From contig JAGTXK010000219.1 of the NCBI GenBank assembly GCA_019096195.1, positions 682,001 through 746,000 on the forward strand: a stretch of DNA of 64,000 nt, in the 5' to 3' direction. Shown piece by piece: positions 23,198 to 36,190 of this stretch. The DNA comes from Boletus sp. NGJ (Eukaryota; Basidiomycota; Agaricomycetes; Boletales; Boletaceae). The translations under genes were made by a program, and so were the position numbers. The notes under the pieces are model-generated. The model was not told where the DNA came from. It worked only from the letters and a program-made list of their open reading frames with translations, and ran no database searches. The stretch's first letter is position 1; every line of letters starts with the position of its first letter.

Positions 23198-26100
23198 ATG
23201 CCCACACCGCACAATCTCACCCTCTCCATCAACGGCATGACCTGCTCTTCATGCGTCACTACCATCACAGAGTTGCTCTCCCGTCTCCCCGGCATCTCCG
23301 ACGTCGTCGTCACCCTCCTCAGCAACTCCGCCGCCGTCCGTGTAGAGAACAAGAGCCTTATCTCCTCCGTCATCGACACCATCGACGACTCCGGCTTCCA
23401 AGCAGAGCTCATCAGCGCAGATCCCATCTTCCCTTCACCTCCAACCAGCCAACTGCCCCCCGCCGGCCTCCGTGCAGTCTCGCTCCGCGTCGACGGCATG
23501 TACTGCCAGTAAGTCCGTCTCAACCCTCCACACGCACTCTCACAACTTCTCATCAGCCATTGTCCCGGGAAAATCTTGAACGCACTCCATGACCTTTTCC
23601 CAAGAATTGCCATCACGAAACCATTCACTGATCATACCGACCCTCTTATCGGATTGTCATATGAACCTGCCCCTCCAGATTTCACCATCCGCACCATCAT
23701 TTCCCGTATAGCCTCTGCAGATCCCGCATTCACGCCCTCTCTATATCATCCTCCCACACTCGAGAAGCGCACCCGCAGCATGCAGCTCCACGAGCAAGCA
23801 ACTCTCCTCAACCGTCTTCTCTTCACCTTGGTCATCGCCATCCCTGCGTTTATCATCGGTGTCGTGTACATGAGCCTCGTCCCCTCCGGAAACCCGTCGA
23901 AAAGCTATCTTTTGGAACCCATGTGGAACGGAAATGCCTCACGGATACAGTGGTCCATGCTCTTTTTGGCAACTCCCGTCATGTTTTATGGCGCGGGGCT
24001 TTTCCATCGGCGCAGCATCAAGGAGATAACGGCTACCTGGCGCAAAGGAAGCTCAACGCCGATCATCACACGTTTTACCAGATTCGGCAGTATGAGCCTT
24101 CTCGTAAATACTACTCCTTCCTTCCTCCCACCTCACTCATCCTTCGTCTCAGGTTTCCGCTGGTGTATCCGTGGCGTATTTCGCCTCTGTTGCACTCCTC
24201 GCGCTCGCCGCGTCTCGGCCACCTGCTGCAAGCGGAATCGGTGACACCACCACATACTTTGATTCTGTCGTTTTTCTCACCCTCTTCTTGTTATGTGGTG
24301 AGTGAGAACGCTGCACTTTCCTGATCGAGCCAACCCCGAGCTGCTTTAGGCCGGTACCTCGAAGCGTATAGCAAAGTACGAACTGCCGACGCTATCACAG
24401 CGCTGGGTTCCCTTCGCCCAGCAGAGGCCCTTCTGGTAACTCCCCGTCGTCCGTCCGATGAGGTTCTTTATTCCCGTAACATAGACCTCGAGAAAGGTGA
24501 CCCCCTCTCCGAGAGTGGGGATCTGGCCGTTGTCCCTGGGCTCAAAACCGAAAAAGTATCTGTTGATCTTCTCGAAGTAGGGGACATTGTCCGTGTCTTG
24601 AAAGGAGCGACTCCACCCTCTGATGGCACTGTTGTTTCTGGTGCTGAGACGTCATTCGACGAAAGTTCCCTCACGGGTGAGGCTAGGCTCATCGAAAAGA
24701 AGCCTGGAGATCAAGTTTTCCTCGGTACCATAAACAAGGCAAAAGCCGTTGATGTCAGAATGGATGCCGTCGGTGGTGTGACGATGTGAGTATCAATCTG
24801 ACGCTAATGCACACCTTCTGATAATTTCGTAGGTTGGATCATATTGTTCGAATTGTTCGTGAAGGACAAATTCGACGTGCCCCGATCGAACGGATCGCGG
24901 ATATGGTCACAGGCGTGTTCGTTCCGATCGTCACTCTGCTCGCCATTATCACTTGGGTTATCTGGCTCGCTCTCGGACTGGGAGGTGGCATCCCTAGCGA
25001 TTATCTCGATATTGAAGTGGGAGGCTGGGGTATGTACTGTCTAGTCTTCTCCTAATTCTTTCAACTAACTTGCTCTACACTAGCCGTGTGGTCGCTGGAG
25101 TTTGCAATTGCAGTGTTCGTGGTCGCCTGCCCCTGTGGTATTGGTCTCGCAGCTCCAACTGCCCTCCTCGTCGGTTCCGGTCTCGCAGCCGAACATGGCA
25201 TCCTTGCACGCGGCGGAGGCGAAGCATTCCAAGAGATGGCGCAAGTCGACGTTGTTGTGTTCGACAAGACTGGAACGCTGACCGAAGGAGGACAACCTCA
25301 GGTTTTTGACTTTGAGGTGACTTCCGGGTCAACATGGGCGGACCAGACCATCCTTGGCATTGCAGCGGAACTTGAGTCCGTATCATCGCACCCATTAGGC
25401 ACCGCTATCAAACAATACGCAATGGAGCATGGGGCAGCCCAGTTGAACGCGACTGGTTTCGACGAAATCGCCGGGCGCGGTGTGAAGGCCCACTTTGATG
25501 CGTTGGGTTGTACGGCTCTCATTGGGAATGAAGCCTGGATAGGGGAGCACGGGGTCATTCTGGACAGTCAAACAGCTTCTACGTTGGCCAAATGGACAAC
25601 CGAGGCCAAGAGTATCGTCCTTCTCGCGATAAGCGATAGCAGCGCTAAAACCTTTTCTGTCGTGGCCATCTTTTCCGTGACAGACCATTTGCGACCGGAG
25701 GCTTCTAGCGTCATTCGACTTTTCCACGACAAGGGCATCAAAACTTGGATGATATCTGGCGACAACGAGCTGACGGCAAAGGCTGTCGCGAAAATGGTCG
25801 GCATCCCAGAGATGAATGTCTTGGCAGGAGTGCTCCCCCACCAGAAAGCAGAAAAGGTCGAATGGCTGCAAGCGAATGGTACCAAGCGTCCCGATTCGAG
25901 ATGGCAGAGGCTGTTCGGAAAGAAGAGGATGAACGAGCGGTGCATCGTGGCGATGGTCGGTGATGGTATCAACGACGCACCTGTGGGTCGATTTCTTTTT
26001 ACTCAATGTCTCAGTGTACTGACGAATGCGAAAAGGCCCTCGCTGCGAGTGACGTCGGAATTGCCATCGGATCTGGTAGCGATGTTGCCATCTCTAGCGC

Positions 26101-26477
26101 TTCGTTTATCCTGGTATCTTCGAACCTCAAGAGTCTCCTTACATTGTGTGATCTATCGCGAACAGTCTTCAACCGTGTCAAGCAAAATTTTGTGAGCACC
26201 CTGGTGTTTGCCCAGCAGTACAACCATGGCTAATTCGTTCTTACAGGTTTGGGCGTTCACGTACAACATCATTGCGGTACCGATTGCTGCGGGCGTGATT
26301 TACCCCGCTGGTCACGTTCGCCTTGCTCCCGTGTGGGCATCACTAGCGATGGCTTTATCGTGAGTCTTGTATGAACAAATGCATGTAGATTCGAGGTGCT
26401 GACCTATTGTTCGCAGGTCCGTTTCTGTCGTCTCTTCCTCGCTGTTACTCAAGTTGTATAGAGAGCCCAAGGTGTAA
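23198..26477 (+). CDS. Copper-transporting P1B-type ATPase
   Basis: Heavy-metal pump, probably for Cu(I), in the late secretory pathway or plasma membrane. The N-terminus has one canonical metal domain (INGMTCSSC, near residue 12) and a second with GMYCQHC split by an intron at about 23512. Membrane helices include LLFTLVIAIPAFIIGVVYM and VFVPIVTLLAIITWVIWLAL. The ion site helix is VACPCGIGLAAPTAL, with CPC. Catalytic motifs are SFDESSLTGE, the phosphorylated Asp in DKTGTLTEGG, SSHPLG, and GDGINDAP formed across an intron near 25985. The C-terminus (KLYREPKV) lacks CC motifs. The sequence around CPC (GIGLAAPTAL) resembles the fungal Crp1/CrpA/Pca1 branch more than Ccc2, so detoxification is possible. 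No disruption seen. Confidence 0.9.
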
Positions 26478-26600
26478 ATCATCCTATACTGGAGCATAGA
26501 GCCTACTTGCAAGATCCATGTTGACCTCTTCAAGTTGTACATTCTCAAATATATTAACATATCCACACTTATCTCTCGGCACATGCCAGCTACGTGCAAG

Positions 26601-29600
26601 TCAGGACGATTTCTGTTGCTGCAAAAGTTGATGTTCTTTCTTCGTGCGATAAAAGTCTGAAAACGACAGCCGGATACCCAAGAACCGGCAGTCGAGATCA
26701 GGGTGGGATTGAAGCGCATGGACGATGGATTGTGCAGAGTCGCTAAAGGATGTGCTGTACTCCCTCACGAGTGTACGGATTTTCGAAAGGGATTGAGCGC
26801 CCACACGATCCGGCATTGACGCAGCGTAGATTCCCTGACACGATGTGAGGCACTATGGGGAATGATGCAAGAAAGACATACCCTGTCCACGTCTTTTGCT
26901 TGGTCTCGTCTTGCTGACTCTGACAAACAGTAGTGATAAAAGTTTTCCTGTCAACGTAGTCGTAACAAGCGATCCAAATTCTAGGGGTCGAGACTCACAG
27001 TGGCCTCACGGAATTGCAGGATTGTCTGAAAGACATCTCGGACTTGGGTAAGGAGGTTCTCCTGAAAGGGGACGGATAAGTACATTTACAATTCCAAGGG
27101 GATGCGTCCAAACCTCCTTTCCGGCCTTTGGGAATAGCAGGAATACCTTCTTAACCATCCTATCGAGGTACGACCGATGTGCCTCGATCATGGCGTCAAG
27201 ATCGCCTTCACGTTTTTGGAAAAACTCGGTCAAGATTTTCCACGAGCAGGCTATCACCTCCAATTGGCAGTAGGCCTGCATCTGGCGAATGAAATGTATC
27301 ATCTCAGCCATGACGACGCGAATCTGGTGCCAGTCATATTCGAGATCTAAAACAACATCCTTTTTGAGTCGGGAAAGCTAAAGGTGGAGGTATGCCTACC
27401 AGGTAACCTCAGGAACGTCCTTGATGCACCTGCAATTCTCATCCAACCCTGACTCAGCGTGCTCTCCATCCTCTTCATCTTCCACAGGTGATTGAACAGC
27501 TTTAGATACTTGACCATCGAATCAGGGTCGAGGATAGTATCAATCGGTGCATCCACTTTGTATTCGAGGGTGAAGACATCCCAGCCGATTTCGCCGTGGG
27601 AGTACTCGAGCATGCGTGCGTCGAGTCTGCGAAGGACGTCTGGGGAGTCGTTTTGTGCATTGGAGGTGCGGACGGCTGTTTCGAGCGTCGCAGTCAGGTT
27701 GTGTCGATAGAGTGTGTTTGCGGGACGAGTAAGACTTGGTCTGTGGAAACGATTAGAGATTGTAAACTCTCAGTCGCGCAAGGTCGACTTGCCCCAACGC
27801 CTCCATGAGTTGCTCTGCAAAGTCTCCATAGCCGAGGAGTAGATAGTGTTTTAGAGCACGAAGATGATCCATCAGTTTGAACTTTTCGATGAATACCTCG
27901 AAGAGCCGTCGACTCGCGGTCGAGTAGGCGGAGTCTATGGATCGCTCGAGGCCCGCGATATCACTGTACTTGAGGACTGTTGAAGGGGAGAAATGTGGAT
28001 TGGTCGAATGTGGGAGAGGTGTGACTCACTACCGCCGGTATTGCTCATCTTTTCTCTGGTGGCAACCCAATCACTGTCATGGCAGCTATATCGGATGAAG
28101 TTGAGGCTCTTTCCGGTAGAGAATATCTACGGGGAGGGCAGTCTTTGATTGATGCACTGGCTGGACAGTGCTCTTGCTTACCTTTTTCCCAAAGGCTTCT
28201 CCGACGAACATGGGTAGCATGTCCTTTCTGAAATGGTATTTTGCCTCCCAGAGCCGAAGACCGCTTTCGCGCTCGGTGGACATATCCTCTGCGTCACCCG
28301 CGAGTGCGCCAAACACGCCGTCTCCGTTGGCTGCGAGTGATGAAGGGTGTAATAGGTATTGTACGTGGGCAAGGTCTGGGTCGACAGAAACAAAGAACTC
28401 GTTGTAGGGATCGTAGAGTTCGCCTGAAAATAGCCATTTGTGCAAGGTGGAAAAAAAGGGTTTAGATACCTATGTGGAGTTGAGGTGAGTTTGCTGAGGG
28501 AAGAGGGGAAAACAAACCTCTTCAAGCAATTGATCTGTGAACTTGCGAACAAAAGGGTCGCCGTTATCGGTGTAGCTGTGAATGAGGTTGACTAGAGCGC
28601 CACCCTGGGCATCTGGCAGGAGTGGTTCAGGGGGGGAGTACGGGAGATGGGGAAAAGAGTACCTCTAGCGCCCTCGACGCAGACGCTCATCATACGCATT
28701 CTGAGCCTCCAGTCGTTTAGCCAGACATCCAAGCGCTTTAGAGTGAGAGCGGACTCTCGGTCAGTCATGTCGGACTCGGTGTCTGGATTTGGGGATGCCA
28801 TCTGGGACTCGAGGATGGCGACGAGACGGTAGTACTCTGTGAGTTGAGCCTGGAGATGATGGCACAGACTCTGTTCGATCATGCCGACGGCGGAGAGGCG
28901 CTGACGGTCTTTGACGAAGGCGTCGACTCTAGAATAGAGGTGGCCGACCTCGGCGAGTCTGTGTATAAGAGACCTGACGGGGGAAGGAATGATGTATCGC
29001 TGTAGGGAGGGGAATGGTACCGTGTCGTCGAGGAAGACGAGCTTGTTGAGGTCATCTTGGTCGGAGACGGCGAGCTGTACGTATTTGCCGGATATGCCTT
29101 GAAGGAGATAGAGGGTGTCGCGCAAGAGGAGATGTTCTGGGAGGCGTGCTCGGGCTTGTTGGGTGGGTGAGTGAGGGGAGAGAGCGAGGTTTGGGAGAGA
29201 GGTACCTGTTCGCGCGCGGTAATCGCGGAGGATGTCGGCCTTTGACTTTTGCTTAGGAAGACGTGCGGGCGGGGTAGGGTCTACTGGGCTTGGGGCGGCG
29301 GAGGGCGGCCTGGTGGACGGGGGCTGAAGGGTGGCGAGGAAGGGGGTGGAGTGGGTGCGTGGGGAGGATGCGAGCGCGTAGATGAAGAGGAGGGCCTCAT
29401 GTTTGCGGGCAAGGACAGGCTGGGAAAGGGGTGAGCGAGGAGGGGAGGAAGGGGAGGGACGGACCTGGTCGAGGAGACGAGAGAGCAGATTTGTGAAGCG
29501 GAGAGAGGCGGTGCTCGGGGATGGGTGGTGGAGGACTGTGGGGGGCGGGGTGAGCGGGAGAGAGCGAGAAGGAGGGTCGCTCACGGTGTCGCTTGATGAG

Positions 29601-29805
29601 GCTGGCGAGGTGTGCGGTGTCGGGCTCGTAGGACCCGCCGATATGGCTGTCGAGCGGGTGAGCGGGGCGATCTCGGGCTGGGTGAGACTGACCTGGAGAG
29701 GATGTCGGCTGCGTGGGCTGCGAGGTCGTCTCTCAGCCGTCTGTTGTCCCGGGCGTGGGCCACGAGCGCGACGACGAGCGCGTCCACCGACTCGGACGCG
29801 GCCAT
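26601..29805 (-). CDS. SPC98: Gamma-tubulin complex component 3 (GCP3/Spc98/Alp6)
   Basis: Core subunit of the gamma-tubulin small complex that nucleates microtubules at spindle pole bodies. Start at 29805 (MAASESVDALVVALV). The N-terminal region (to about 29230) is proline/serine-rich with helical parts such as ADILRDYRARTG. The GRIP1 block is LPEHLLLRDTLYLLQGISGKYVQL, then HLYSRVDAFV, ALTLKRLDVWLNDWRLRMRMM and HKWLFSGELYDPYNEFFV. It continues with YHFRKDMLPMFVGEAFGKK. The C-terminal GRIP2 part includes LKLFNHLWKMKRMESTL and FIRQMQAYCQLEVIACSW. It ends with LVREYSTSFSDSAQSIV and LGIRLSFSDFYRTKK, the usual GCP3 ending. Complete, with many introns, head to head with IQGAP. Confidence 0.9.
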
Positions 29806-29852
29806 GATACTGGTGGCTGTGTTAAAGGATACGCGCTTTCCCTCTGCCCGCC
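29806..29852. promoter_or_regulatory. Compact bidirectional gap between GCP3 and IQGAP
   Basis: Only 47 bp separate the two start codons, so each gene's promoter must lie in the other's 5' coding region or share these bases. Start choices rest on the conserved N-terminal sequence (IQGAP: PYQTRLLERT) and on MAASESVDALV for GCP3. Confidence 0.55.
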
Positions 29853-32800
29853 ATGTCGGACTCGACCCGTCCGTTCCCATACCAGACACGTCTCCTCGAG
29901 CGGACTCCCGCAGAGCATTCTCCTCCTACCAGGTCCCGCTGGACTCCCTCTCACCGCATCGCCCCCAGTCTCGATGTCGTCCGAGGAAAGTGGGAAGAAC
30001 GCGCCCGCGCCGAATCCAAAGACTCAACTACCCCTCCCCATCTCAAGCGACATACCCTCCCCGCCCACATAGTCGCTTCCCCCCTCTCCCCAAACACAAC
30101 CGGCATATCCGTCGAGAACCTCGACTCCCCATCTCTCCACCGCATTCGCCTCCCTGCCCCCGCCCCGCCCCAGTCCCCCTCCACATCAAATCTCTCCGAC
30201 TCGTCTCCGCCTACTATCCCCCAATCTTCTTCTCATACCCCGTCGCCGCGCTCACGTCGCTCAAATACCCTCGACAGCTCCACCGTCAGCTATGCCGCCG
30301 CTCGTCACGCATTGAACAAGGTTTCTTATTCTCCCTCGATCCCCTCATCCCCGTTGTTCACCCCCAATGCTTCCGCGTCCGCTCTTCATCACCGCCCTAC
30401 TTCGGTCTACGCTACCTCACACCGCAGCTTACCAACTCCACCGGACAAGCCCCATCACCGTCCATCCTCCAGTCTCGATCGTGCCCACACTCCTTCTCCT
30501 TCCCCCGATCGTCCTTCATCCCGCACCTTGTATTCACCCTCCCCCACGTCCGTCCCGTCTTCCGTCATGTCCCCCACTCCGTACAAGAGTTCATACATGG
30601 CCAACAAAAAGGCATCCACCTATGGTCAGATCGGTGCCCGCAGGCTCGGTTGCCATCTTCCCCGTATAGCCAGTGGAGACGGCGATGACACCCCACACGA
30701 GTACGACCACCCATCTCCACCAGTCGACCAGCCCAGCCCCAAAAGGGAACATCCCCTTTACCACCTACGTTCTCATAATGACCCTCCCCTCTCCCCCGTC
30801 TCTCAGGAGCGAGCGGCATCTGGTCTTGCTCACTCCGATGACGTCGCCGGCGTACCTGGTCGCCTTCGTTTGTCAAGAGACAAGACCCCAAAAGCTGCAC
30901 ATACGTCCCCTTTGCCCTCCTCGCGTTTGACAAGGGGACTCTGGGCCGATACACAAAGACATCTGTTGCAGGCCTACGAATATCTGTGTCACGTTGGTGA
31001 GGCCCAGCAATGGATCGAGGGTTGTCTCGGTGAGGAACTCGGCTTTGGTGTGGTGGAGATGGAAGAAGGGCTGAGGAATGGTGTCGTCCTCGCCAAGTTG
31101 GTCAGAGCATTCCAGGGCGAACAAGTCGTTCGTCGCATTTACGAGGTATTCTTCTCCCCCTCTTTTCCCTCTCCGGTGTTGACCAGCTTCCCAGTCAAAG
31201 TCGTCCAAGCTAGATTTTCGACACTCCGACAATATCAACTATTTTTTCGTCTTTGTTCGACATGTTGGTCTTCCCGAAGTGGGTTCTTTTCCTCGTTCAC
31301 TGTCGATATCCTCCATCATTCATGATCCCCTAGTGCTTTATCTTTGAACTCACGGACTTGTACGAGAAGAAAAATCTCCCAAAGGTCATTTATTGCATTC
31401 ACGCTCTCAGGTATGTTGTGATCGTTTCCTAATCCTCAACGACTCATCTCGCGTAGTCATCTCCTCGCTAGGCGAGGACTAGCCCAGCGTATAGGAAACT
31501 TGCTCGGTCAATTGCAGTTCTCCGACGATCAGCTGCAAAAGACACAGAAAGGGCTCAATGATGCTGGCGTTCCAATGCCCAACTTTAGTAATGTTGGTCG
31601 AGAACTCGCCAAAGAGATTAACGAAGACCCGGAGGTCGAAATAGAGACCGAGGATGAGCGTGAGTGTTCCCACACCTCGCCGTTTTCTTGCATCACCACG
31701 ACTTATATGTATTCTAGGGCGAGATCGCTTGCTTTTGGAGAGTGAGGGCTCCATCCGCGCTTTGCAATGTTTGGCGCGTGGATTCCTAGTTCGAAAAGCG
31801 CAGGCTACCCAACATGCCCGCCTTTGTTTTGCAGAACGATATGTACCCAAGATTCAAGCTATATGTCGTGGTGCCATCGCACGACGCCATGTCTCTGATC
31901 TCCGCAGGGAGACTGTCGATCTCACCCCATGGGCGATTAGCCTCCAAACCACCGCTCGCACGGTTCTGAAGCGTAGACAATGGCTCGCCTACCTTAAGCG
32001 TATTCGGAAGTCCGTCAAGTACATTGTTAAAACACAAGCACAGATTCGGGGCGTGCTCCAACGGCGGCGATTTGCTCGACTCAAAGCGGCACTGCAGAGC
32101 AGTCGTGTACTCTTTGTAAAGTTTCAGTCTTCCGCGCGGGCCAAGATTGCGAGACAAAACGTCAACGAGTTATCCAAGACGTTTGCCAAAGTCGAAATTT
32201 CAACGTCTGTTGTGTCCGTGCAAGCGGCTGCGCGTGGGTTCTTGAGGAGGGCTGCGATATCTGAGCAACTGAGGAAACTTGATCTCGCAGAGGATAGTAT
32301 CGTTGCTCTACAGGCCCAGTGCCGAGGTGTACGCGTGCGTGGACGGATCCAGGCGCAGCTTGCGAACCTAGACGACGTATCTTCTATCATCATCCGAACA
32401 CAAGCCGCAGCTCGGACGTATATCGCTCGTAAACGCCTACTCAACTTCATCCGTGGTCTTCGTCGAGCGACCCCGATGTTGATAGGTCTCCAAGCCCGCG
32501 CTCGCGCAAGTCTTGCCCGTCAACAACACCGGAACCTCGACAAAGCACTCTCCGAGATCAAAGTCGTCTCTTCCGTAGAAGGTTTCCAAGCGCTCGCCCG
32601 CGCCGCACTCACTCGTAACCGGCACCAGGAGCAACAGAAGAAGCTTGAGTTCGTAGCACCCAATGTGACAGGTTTGCAAGCCGTTGCAAGAGGTTATTTA
32701 GTACGCAGGGCCCACATCGCATGGCGCGATCATCTGTGGCGTAATCAGCCTGTCGCGACAATGTTACAGGCACTACTACGTGGTGTTCTCCAGAGGCGCA

Positions 32801-35800
32801 AGTTCCACGCAAAGATACAGTACTACCGCGAGAACTTGCATAAAGTCATCAAGATCCAGTCTCTTTTCCGTGCGAAGGAGACGCGCGAACAATACCGTCA
32901 GCTTACTCTCGGCAAGAACGTCACGGTTGGCACAATCAAGAACTTTGTCCATCTTCTCGACGATTCAGAGGCTGATTTCCAAGATGAAATCAAGGTGGAA
33001 AGGTTGAGGAAAAAGGTTGTCGAGAACATTAGAGAGAACCAAGCCCTCGAGAACGACGTGAATGATCTGGACGTCAAGATTGCGCTCGTAGTGCAGAATG
33101 TCAAGTCGTTTGAGGAGCTCGTCAAGGTGCGACGAATGTATGGTGCAGATAGTGCCGTAGCGCATGCTGCACGAGCTTCTATTCTTGCTGCCCACGGTGA
33201 CCCCTTTGCCGGGCCTTACACTTTGGATCATGCAGCCAAGCGGAAACTCGAACTGTATCAACAGCTCTTTTACCTGCTTCAGACACAGGGAAACTATCTG
33301 AGCCAGCTGTTCGTCCGACTGACTGACGATGACTCGGAAAAGCATAGATCATTGGTAGAGCGCGTTGCGTTGACGTTGTTTGGTTACGGACAAGATAGAC
33401 GAGAAGATTATCTTTTGCTTAAGCTATTCCAGGTTAGTGTCATGAGCACTGGATCTGTGCGATTATATAGTTGTTCATCTATTCATCTACAGCTATCCAT
33501 TCGCCAGGAAGTTGCCAGTGCCCGAACAGTCGACGACGTCGTTCGTGGCCATCCAATGTACATCAATATCGCAGTACAATACCTTCGACCCAAACAGGTA
33601 ACCTACGTCCGGGAAACGCTCCAAGCCATCGTGCGGGAACTCGTCGAAGCCGCCGACCTTGATCTCGAGTCAGATCCCTCAATAGTGCGTATTGCACTAT
33701 TTGTCAGTTACAAACTCTCAATTGAACCTTAGATTCATCGGGCGAGGATCGATATTGAGGAAATGCGATCTGGTAGAACAAGTGCAAAGGTCAAAGATCT
33801 CCCTTTCTACGAAGCTCTAAAGGATCCAGATACCAGAGCTGAGTATATTAGACGTAGGTGAAGCTTTGGAGATCCTATCGCGACCATTCACAAACAAGGG
33901 CTGTCTAGATATGCAGAAGTTGCAATGGTGGAGCGAAGCTTTCATGGTAGCTATCATCCAGTCGACTAGAAAGATGCCATACAGTCTGCGATTCATAGCA
34001 CGCGAGACGTTGTTTTCCTTGCGTGTAAGTCAGGTATAGTCTTTTGCTTATTGTATCGCTTATATTGGCCCAGGAAAGATTCCCTGATGCGCCGGACATG
34101 GCCTACGCCGCATGTATCGCAAGGCTGGTTTTTTACAGATACCTGAACCCGGCTATCCTGTTTGTTTCGTCCCCCTACAAGTAGACTCTTTTTGACTCTC
34201 AACCCAGCGCTCCGGAGACTTTTGATATGGTCTCCGCCACAGTTGACGTCGCCTCGAGGAAGAATCTCGCACAGATATCTCAGGTGTTGGCGCAAATTAC
34301 CTCGGGTTCCGAGTTTTCAGAAGACAGACCCCAATTTGTACCGATCAATGAGATGGTGCACAAGACCATTGCGGAAACGACAGTCTGGACGCTCCAGAGT
34401 GATTACTCCCCACTGCCATGGGTTTGTCGACGTTAGCTTACGTTTTCGTTTACAGTCGCAGATGTCCCAGATGCTGAAACTCATTATCATGCGCATGAAT
34501 TCTTGGACGCTACCGTCCAACCGAAGCCTATTTATATTTCACCCAATGAGGTATATGGAATGCACGCTTTACTCTCAAAGTACCAGGGCAAACTCGTAAG
34601 AGTTGCATCTTTTCACGCCTGCTCGCAACTCACTTGTTTGTCCAGTCGCCTTCCCGTGATGATGCTCTGCGTGTTATTTTGCACGAATTAGATGGTGTTC
34701 CGCATCTCGATAATGACGAACTAAAGGATGCTCGAGATAAAGCTATTACTCTAGAACTCACGAACAGGTTCGCGCGGGTCCAAGGTTAGTTTCGTTTCAA
34801 TGCTTGGATATCCTACTTATGTGGTTTCAAGATCCTCGAGCAGATGAGAAAGCACTGTGGGTACAGGCTAAGCGTGGTGTTCTAGCAATCCTTCGCGTTC
34901 AACCTGCGCAAAACCTTCTCGAATCTTTGATGCGCCCAGAAACTGAGGAGGATGAATTGCGCTGGGAGATTATTGTGACTGAAATGGACAATGAACCTGT
35001 TAACAGGCGAATGCCTTCAATCGGTGGTGTGGAATTTGGGTACAGGCTTGAAGACATACGATCGTATGTTTACCAGTCCTCCCCGTAAGATTATGGTACT
35101 AATATATTTCCAGACTCCTATTCAAGGAGATCAAAGCGCGTGCCATAGAGTTTCTTCTTGAGCTGGAGAAGCGAGGGAAGATCACGCGGAGCGATGGGTT
35201 TCAAGGCATTCTAAATGCTATCGCCAGTGACGTCCGCAGCAAGCACCGCAAACGACTGCAACGGCAACAAGAAATGGACAGCATGGTGGATGCTCTCAAA
35301 TATCTCAATGAACGCAAGAAGTACTTTGAGGAGCAGATAGATAGTTACCACAACTACGTCGAAGGTGCCATGGCCACAATGCAGAGAGGAAAAGGGTAGG
35401 AAACTGCACCACGCCTCATGCGAGGGACTGATATGATATTTGTTTCAAGGAAAAAGCGTTTTGTTCTCCCATTCACAAAGCAGTACTTCCACCTCCGCGA
35501 TCTGCAGAAATCCGGCAAGAATCCTCAATTTGGTTCGTTCAGATACAGTGCCAAAGACCTTTACGAGAAGGGCATTCTTTTGTCTATCGACAAGTTCTCC
35601 CCTCGCCAGTTCGATAAGATTGATGTCATCATCTCGTCGGAGAAAGCAGGTGTTTTTAACATGGAGGTGCTCAACAATGCCCTTGGTATCACCAACCGAA
35701 TCGGCATCACAGATCTCCGTATGGAGGACCTACTTCAGGCGCAATTCGAGAACCAGGCTTCACTCTCGCTTTTCAATGGACTAGTTAAAGTTAATATCAA

Positions 35801-35831
35801 CCTTCTCTTGTACCAAATTAACAAGAAGTAA
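29853..35831 (+). CDS. IQG1: IQGAP-family scaffold protein (Iqg1/Rng2-like)
   Basis: Scaffold of the cytokinetic actomyosin ring. Start at 29853 (MSDSTRPFPYQTRLLERTPA). About 350 disordered serine/proline-rich residues precede a calponin-homology domain (LWADTQRHLLQAYEYLCHVGEAQ, VVLAKLVRAFQ, then KNLPKVIYCIHALSHLL), which binds actin. About a dozen IQ motifs (31729-32930) follow, for example SIRALQCLARGFLVRKAQ and VTGLQAVARGYLVRRA, the light-chain and calmodulin sites. The RasGAP-related domain includes DYLLLKLFQ, MPYSLRFIARETLFSL and LVFYRYLNPAIL. There the IQGAP family has lost GAP activity. The RasGAP C-terminal domain (KKRFVLPFTKQYFHL, NINLLLYQINKK) ends the protein. Introns are clustered in the CH and GAP parts; the IQ region is one large exon. 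Confidence 0.93.
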
Positions 35832-36190
35832 GTGAACTTGCCCGTCTCTTGGTCTCCGCGGGCTGACGCGTGGACACAAGATTCTATGCCTAATCTTGAC
35901 ATTTGTGTATGCATCTTCGCGCTCGTAACTCTCGCCCTTGCTGCATCTTTGAACCACTGACATCTCAGTACATGTCATCCTCATAGCATGTAACGGTAGT
36001 CCAACCACAATTTGTATTTTTTTTTTTTTGCATATATCCTCACGACTTACGATGTATTTTCTCAACCCTGACGAATTTCACGACTTTTGACGCGTTGACT
36101 CCTACTATAGTAGCGGTTTGTAAGCCTGTGTAACAGCAACAACTTTACATCTTCCAAGTTCCTGTTTGTACTCGCATTGTCAGCAGCCCC
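35832..36190. other. Intergenic stretch with a T13 run
   Basis: Between IQGAP and the WW/FF gene. A run of 13 T (36017-36029) lies in what is probably the IQGAP 3' region. No gene seen. Confidence 0.5.

Noticed and set aside
36017-36029. T13 run as a transposon tail
   Set aside because: It is isolated, with no adjacent element or target duplication; a simple homopolymer is enough.
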